From: Crocinitomicaceae bacterium
GTDB taxonomy: Bacteria > Bacteroidota > Bacteroidia > Flavobacteriales_D > Crocinitomicaceae
NCBI GenBank assembly: GCA_016709005.1
Contig: JADJEU010000001.1
Location: 706,359-770,358 of the forward strand
Length of the DNA: 64,000 nt
Reading direction: 5' to 3'
Shown here: one piece after another, positions 59,201-64,000 of the stretch
Layout: each line of letters starts with the position of its first letter
Position numbering within the stretch: position 1 is the stretch's first letter
Notes under the pieces: model-generated
What the model was told of the DNA's origin: nothing
Seen by the model: only the letters and a program-made list of their open reading frames with translations
The model's database searches: none
Position numbers and translations under genes: made by a program

Positions 59201-61414
59201 ATGTCGTCGTTTCAAAAAAACATACTGCTCATTTTTGCTGCAAGTTTTTTCTGCATCAATGCATTCGGACAATCAGATCTTGTCAACCAACCCTTACCAT
59301 ACCAGTATAAGCCTCAGGCTCGTTACACGCTAGAAAGCGGCATTCAATTTAATCAGCCGGAATACTATAATCATCCTGATTTTGGCCGCTTGACCTTTTC
59401 TGCTCCCTATGGAAAAAATGTGGTCGAGGATCTGTCAAAAAGAACTTTAGATGAAAGATATTATGTTGATCTGGATGACCAGAATTTTTTCTACGTTGAA
59501 AAATCTTCTAGGCCAATAAACTTCTACAAAGATGGGTTGCTGATTGCTATTGATCCCTCACTGCACAAAGTGAATGATACTTATTATGAATCGGGCGCAC
59601 AGCCTGTACCAACCGCATTGGACCTACTTAATAAAAAGGTCATACTGAAAATTGGAGGACAAGAATTTTCCTTCTCTCATTTAACACTGGAGTTGACTGA
59701 TTTCAGTAATCAAGTGTCATTGGTTGAAGCAAACTGGTCAAATATTGCAGTTGGGAATTTTGGTGCTTACATTACTGACCTTTTCCCTGGAATAGATTAC
59801 ATGATAACGTTTAAAGAAGGAGCCTTTAAGACAGAATTTACAATCAAACAAAACTTGAATGTGAAGAATTTGCGTTTTATCGATGCACTTGAGATGCCAG
59901 ATCATTATGTTGCAGCAATGGATGGGAACGGTATCGATTCCTCTTTTGTTCAGCTAATCAATACGCAAACGGCGACAACAGATTTGGTTATCAGACCTGC
60001 AAGATCACGCGATGCTTCAGGTGTCAGAACGGCATTTGTTAATCCTTTTTTGCTTGAAGAAAATTCATTATCCATTCTTTGCGATTCAACTTTGTTAAAC
60101 GGTTCCGGAGTCATCTACCCAATAGTTGTGGATCCGGTTTTCACGGCTGTTGGGCCAATAACTTCCGCTTTCGGAATTCGAGGTTCCTTGTTAACGCCTT
60201 CTTTTTGCAGTCATACCCTCACAGTAAATTTTCCGGCAGGGAGTTCTCCGTGGGATGTATCAGCCAACTGGAGCATATTTTCTGATTGGTGCGTTTCTTC
60301 TGGTTTTGATTGCTGGAGATCTGAAGCGCAAGTGTGGCTTACCAGCGGATGTGGCGGGGCCTCTCCTGTTGGCGCACCGGGGATAATCTGGACTTGCTTT
60401 CCTGGCTGCAATTCTTGGGGGTACATGGTCGCCAACTATTCCTTTCTCAGGTTCTGGTATGCAATCTCTTGCTCAATGTTATTCACCGTCGTGCTCTAAT
60501 CAAAATTTGACTTTTACAATTAATGATAACAGAACCTATTGCAATCCAACGGGAATCTACGATAATTGCAATTGGGCAAACAGCTATTGTCAGTCATTGG
60601 ATCAATGGAGTGTAACCGTTCAGGGAAGATCTGTTGAAACACTTGGCAACTCCGCTACAGGAAACGGAAATACAACTTTCAATGATCCGGATTGTATAGG
60701 TACCACTTTACTCAATCCAACTCCGCTTTACGGTGTACCTGGTTATACCTATAACTGGAGCACAGGTGCAACAAGTCCCACCATTACAGTTGGTGTTTCA
60801 CCTGCAGTTTATACCTGTACTGTTACTGATGCATGCGGAACTTCAGTCGTAGCTACTTTAATATTGGATGCCCTTTGCCTGTGAGACTCAATTCATTTGC
60901 AGCAATACTTTCCGGTGAAATTGCCTTCATCAATTGGGAAACGTTAAGTGAATCTGGCATTGAAAAATTTAGCCTTGAGAAAGCAGATGAATCAGGAAAC
61001 TTTCAATCAATCGCGGTATTTGACGCTTCTGGAAATTCAAATGGGTCAACTTATGATTTTAAAGATCTAGCTCCTTATGATGGAATAACCTATTACCGAT
61101 TAGCAATTATTTTTGAAGGAGGTGAAATTGAATACTCAGAACTGGCTTCAGTCACTCAGAAAACCGATGTAATTCAAATCGATCCAAATCCAAATAACGG
61201 TGTATTTACTGTATCAATCAATACACCAACTGAAGAGGAAATTTTATTTGAAGTTTACAATTCAACGGGTGTCATGATTTATTCAGAAGTTCTGAAAAGC
61301 GAGGGTTCACTTACCAAACATATACTTGATTTATCTGATCAGGCACAGGGAGTCTATACCATTCGCGTGTTGTCTGCAGGAAGAAGCAGAACAGAAAAAT
61401 TAATTATTCGCTAG
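59201..61414 (+). CDS. secreted T9SS-sorted protein with two frame breaks
   Basis: One gene of about 738 residues spread over three frames (59201-60499, then to 60884, then to 61414). A signal peptide (CINAFGQ) leads a domain of about 330 residues (FYVEKSSRPINFYKDGLLIAID, GIDYMITFKEGAFKTEFTI) seen in Bacteroidota gliding or adhesion proteins. A Cys-rich middle (CGGASPVGAPGI, CNPTGIYDNCNWANSYC) follows, and then a type IX sorting domain (IQIDPNPNNGVFTVSI to EKLIIR). One G in the run at 60417-60421 and one C in 60871-60873, if added, restore SWGGTWSPTIPF and DAPLPVRLNSFAA. I start at 59201, as the -7 box covers the alternative start. Confidence 0.8.
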
Positions 61415-62200
61415 ATTATTTTCTTCTGGAATAAAATCTTCTAAATAATTTCTGCGATTCAGATATTTGGAATGTCTTTGATAGGATCTGCTTGGATAAT
61501 AAATAAAAAAACAAGTTCCTTCTTTTATCCAATCTACAACCTTTTCAAAATTTTCTAGTGGCAAAGCAGGGCAGCCATAAGATCGTCCTAACGTACAATC
61601 ATTTTGCTCTAAAAACTCATACGTTGCATATTTAGCCGCATGAATCACAACACCTCTACTGCTTGCATGCGAATTAGAATATTCCATTCCATCAATGCGC
61701 AGAGCCAAGTCAAACTTACCAGAATAAGTTGTTGTTGTAACGTAAAATCCAAGACTGCTTTGGTGCGAATGTTCTTCATTTGAAAAATTGCGTGCGTACA
61801 ATCCACCTGAATTAACCCCATGCGCAACAATTGTGCGATAAATGATTTTGTTGGTGCATAAATCAATAATGAACATCCGTTCTTCACTGGAAGGTTTTGA
61901 AAAATCAACAATTGTGATTAGCTCCTTTCGGGGCAGTTCATTTCGTTTTACGAGATTCCAATAACCTGTTAAACCTTGCTCTAAAGCTTGGTAAGACAAT
62001 GCAGTATCATCAATATCTTGATATACCGCCATCGCGTAATTCTCGAATTCAGCCTTCGCTAGATAGTAGATTGAATCCACATTCAGCAAGTCCGAAGCGC
62101 TAACTTCTTCCGCACGACCAGAAGTTGAGAAAGCCAGACTTGTGAGAAGCGAAACCAAAACGAAAAAAACCGATGTTTTTTTACGTTTCCTTGCACACAT
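61400..62200 (-). CDS. YkuD_2-type L,D-transpeptidase-like protein
   Basis: 266 residues with a signal peptide (about residues 7-29) and the murein L,D-transpeptidase catalytic family signature: AHGVNSGGLYARNFSNE, SSLGFYVTTTTYSGK, RGVVIHAAKYAT and the catalytic Cys in LGRSYGCPALPLENF (near residue 209). The His and Cys of L,D-transpeptidases are present. It may form 3-3 cross-links or attach proteins to peptidoglycan. Its 3' end overlaps that of the converging upstream gene by 15 bases. Confidence 0.85.
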   Translation of the reverse strand: MCARKRKKTSVFFVLVSLLTSLAFSTSGRAEEVSASDLLNVDSIYYLAKAEFENYAMAVYQDIDDTALSYQALEQGLTGYWNLVKRNELPRKELITIVDFSKPSSEERMFIIDLCTNKIIYRTIVAHGVNSGGLYARNFSNEEHSHQSSLGFYVTTTTYSGKFDLALRIDGMEYSNSHASSRGVVIHAAKYATYEFLEQNDCTLGRSYGCPALPLENFEKVVDWIKEGTCFFIYYPSRSYQRHSKYLNRRNYLEDFIPEENNLANN

Positions 62201-62225
62201 ACATCGTAAATATATGGAAACTGCC

Positions 62226-62233
62226 TATTTTTG
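62226..62233 (+). promoter_or_regulatory. candidate -7 box of prfC
   Basis: TATTTTTG fits TAnnTTTG and is 77 bases before the prfC start. No TTG at the right spacing, so weak. Confidence 0.35.
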
Positions 62234-62310
62234 CCAACTCCATTCACGGATATTCCCTGAATTTTAGATTAATTAACAGATCGAGCCGACGAATCGGCAA
62301 CCAGATACGA

Positions 62311-63906
62311 ATGAAGTTTGCAAACGAAATAGAAAAGCGCAGAACCTTTGCGATTATCTCACACCCCGATGCGGGAAAAACAACATTGACTGAAAAATTG
62401 CTTCTCTTTGGAGGTGCTATTCAAACAGCAGGTGCTGTAAAAAACAATAAGATTAAGAAGACTGCAACGTCCGATTTCATGGAAATTGAAAAGCAAAGAG
62501 GTATCTCCGTCGCTACATCTGTCATGGCTTTTGAATACAATGGCAAACAAGTAAACATCCTGGATACGCCTGGTCACAAAGATTTTGCTGAAGACACTTA
62601 CAGAACTTTGACTGCTGTTGATAGCGTTATTCTTGTGATTGACTGCGCCAATGGTGTGGAAGCGCAAACAGAACGATTGATGGAAGTGTGCCGCATGCGT
62701 AAAACACCCGTGATCATTTTCATTAATAAGATGGACCGTGAAGGTCGTGATCCTTTTGATCTGTTAGATGAGTTGGAAAACATGCTGAAGATTCGCGTGC
62801 GACCGCTTTCATGGCCAATCGGAATTGGGGCAACATTCAAAGGCGTTTACAACATCTTCAAAAAACAATTGAATTTGTTTGCAGCTAACAAAACCAAAAT
62901 TGCTTCAGAAGTTGTTTCTATTGATGATGTGCAGAGTGATGAAATTGATGCACTGGTCGGTGCCGAAGCTGCAAACTTGTTGCGTGAAGAATTGCATTTG
63001 ATCGAAGGAGTTTACGATAGTTTTGATATCAATAAATATTTAAGCGGAGATGTTGCCCCTGTTTTCTTTGGAAGTGCGGTCAACAACTTTGGAGTGAAAG
63101 AATTGCTGGAAGCATTTTTAGAAGTGTCTCCATCACCGCGCGGACGCGAAACAGATTTAGGATTTATTGAACCGCAAGCTGAAGAGTTCAGCGGATTTGT
63201 TTTTAAAATTCACGCCAATCTGGATCCCAAACACCGCGACCGGATTGCCTTTCTAAGAGTAGTTTCTGGAAAATTTGAACGCAATAAATTCTATCATCAT
63301 GTCAGATTAGACAAAAATTTCAAGTTTGCAAATCCAACTTCATTCATGGCGCAAGATAAAAGCGTCATCGATGAAGCATATGCTGGTGACGTAGTTGGTT
63401 TGTACGATACGGGAAATTTCAAAATCGGTGATACGATGACCGATCATACCAACTTTTCATTTAAAGGCATTCCAAGTTTTTCTCCAGAGATTTTTATGGA
63501 GTTGGAAAACAGAGATCCAATGAAATCAAAACAACTTGAAAAAGGTATTGAACAACTTACAGACGAAGGTGTGGCGCAATTATTTGTGCAACAACCCGGC
63601 AATCGCAAAATTGTTGGAACCGTTGGTCAGCTTCAGTTTGAAGTTATTAAGTACCGCTTAGAAAATGAGTACGGTGCAACCTGTGAGTTCACACCCAAAC
63701 GTTTCTACAAAGCTTGCTGGATGACCACAACTAATCAGCAACAACTGGATCAATTTATTCGCGCAAAAACAATTTACATCGCACAGGATAAAGATAAAAA
63801 CCCAGTTTTTCTCGCTGAGACTCCTTTCCTACTTCAAATGGCACAACAAGATTATAAGGATATCACTTTCCATTTTACTTCTGACTTTAAGGTTGGGAAG
63901 AATTAG
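62311..63906 (+). CDS. prfC: peptide chain release factor 3
   Basis: A 531-residue translational GTPase. The P-loop is SHPDAGKTTLTEKLLLFGG (near residues 16-34), with DTPGHKDFAEDTYR and INKMDREGRDPFDLLDELE as switch and NKxD motifs. Domains II and III follow (KIHANLDPKHRDRIAFLRVVSGKF). RF3 removes RF1 and RF2 after termination. The ATG at 62311 fits the family start (MKFANEIEKRRTFAIISHPD); a frame opening at 62173 adds 46 unrelated residues and overlaps the divergent gene. Confidence 0.96.
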   Translation: MKFANEIEKRRTFAIISHPDAGKTTLTEKLLLFGGAIQTAGAVKNNKIKKTATSDFMEIEKQRGISVATSVMAFEYNGKQVNILDTPGHKDFAEDTYRTLTAVDSVILVIDCANGVEAQTERLMEVCRMRKTPVIIFINKMDREGRDPFDLLDELENMLKIRVRPLSWPIGIGATFKGVYNIFKKQLNLFAANKTKIASEVVSIDDVQSDEIDALVGAEAANLLREELHLIEGVYDSFDINKYLSGDVAPVFFGSAVNNFGVKELLEAFLEVSPSPRGRETDLGFIEPQAEEFSGFVFKIHANLDPKHRDRIAFLRVVSGKFERNKFYHHVRLDKNFKFANPTSFMAQDKSVIDEAYAGDVVGLYDTGNFKIGDTMTDHTNFSFKGIPSFSPEIFMELENRDPMKSKQLEKGIEQLTDEGVAQLFVQQPGNRKIVGTVGQLQFEVIKYRLENEYGATCEFTPKRFYKACWMTTTNQQQLDQFIRAKTIYIAQDKDKNPVFLAETPFLLQMAQQDYKDITFHFTSDFKVGKN

Positions 63907-63946
63907 GTTTACGATGGTGGCTTCGGCTCCGCTCAGCCAAAGCTTA

Positions 63947-64000
63947 TCGGTAATCTGGTAATCGGTATTCAGGTAAACAGGTGATCAGTAATCGAGTAAT
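63947..64000. repeat. GGTAATCGG-type intergenic repeat, cut by window edge
   Basis: TCGGTAATCTGGTAATCGGT followed by ATTCAGGTAAACAGGTGATCAGTAATCGAGTAAT: about five near-tandem units of GGTAATCNG. It is the same family as the repeat at 5815-6000 and lies after prfC; it continues beyond the window. Confidence 0.65.

Noticed and set aside
30786..61414. Programmed ribosomal frameshifting as the common cause of the broken frames
   Set aside because: The seven sites share no slippery heptamer or downstream structure, include A4 and C3 runs, and fall in unrelated genes; loss of a base in sequencing fits all of them.

Overview
The window is AT-rich chromosomal DNA from a member of the Bacteroidota, most likely a Flavobacteriales lineage. 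The evidence is the Bacteroidota-type promoter (TTG, 19 bases, TAnnTTTG) in front of the rRNA operon and the HU gene, short leaders without strong Shine-Dalgarno sequences, two surface proteins with C-terminal type IX secretion sorting domains, and family pairs common in this phylum (FadL-like porin with an SGNH lipoprotein, ftsK with lolA, panB with an RluA-type synthase). The species cannot be named from sequence reading alone.

Layout. 1-9.2 kb: a truncated YceI gene, pirin, a Crp/Fnr regulator, a CoA-binding protein, the FadL/SGNH pair, panB and an RNA pseudouridine synthase, arfB and an RlmL-type methyltransferase. 9.3-11.6 kb: a patatin phospholipase with an outer-membrane barrel. 11.6-17.7 kb: non-coding repeats, then a complete minus-strand rRNA operon (16S, tRNA-Ile, tRNA-Ala, 23S, 5S) with a terminator and apparently two promoters. 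18-30.7 kb: ftsK-lolA, an FAD oxidoreductase, a STAS protein, a TPR histidine kinase, an RlmI-type methyltransferase, a MATE exporter, fmt, a cupin, HU and a TrmH-type methylase. 30.8-45.9 kb: a DUF2029-like membrane protein, hutF, a pair of related unknown membrane proteins, a Nif3-like protein with its zinc-ribbon partner, fabG, a cold-shock protein, argS, arginase, several lipoproteins and an FG-GAP surface protein. 46-64 kb: pyrR-pyrB, a PLP-homeostasis protein, DUF1015, an MtfA-type peptidase, a DPP III-type peptidase, a PAP2 phosphatase, a cell-wall cluster (mltG, GNAT, unknown, dapF, unknown), a large secreted protein, an L,D-transpeptidase-like protein and prfC.

Most of this is housekeeping: translation and RNA modification, envelope biogenesis (lolA, mltG, dapF, FadL, patatin barrel, L,D-transpeptidase) and pyrimidine, pantothenate and amino-acid metabolism. 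I see no CRISPR array, phage, transposase, toxin-antitoxin or defence system. The most notable anomaly is seven reading-frame breaks in six genes, including the normally essential argS and dapF. Each is repaired by adding one base to a homopolymer, which points to base loss in the assembly more than to biology. Other points worth attention are the uncharacterised paralogous membrane-protein pair at 33.5-34.9 kb, several families of intergenic inverted repeats (one inside the 23S-5S spacer), and the tandem rRNA promoters.
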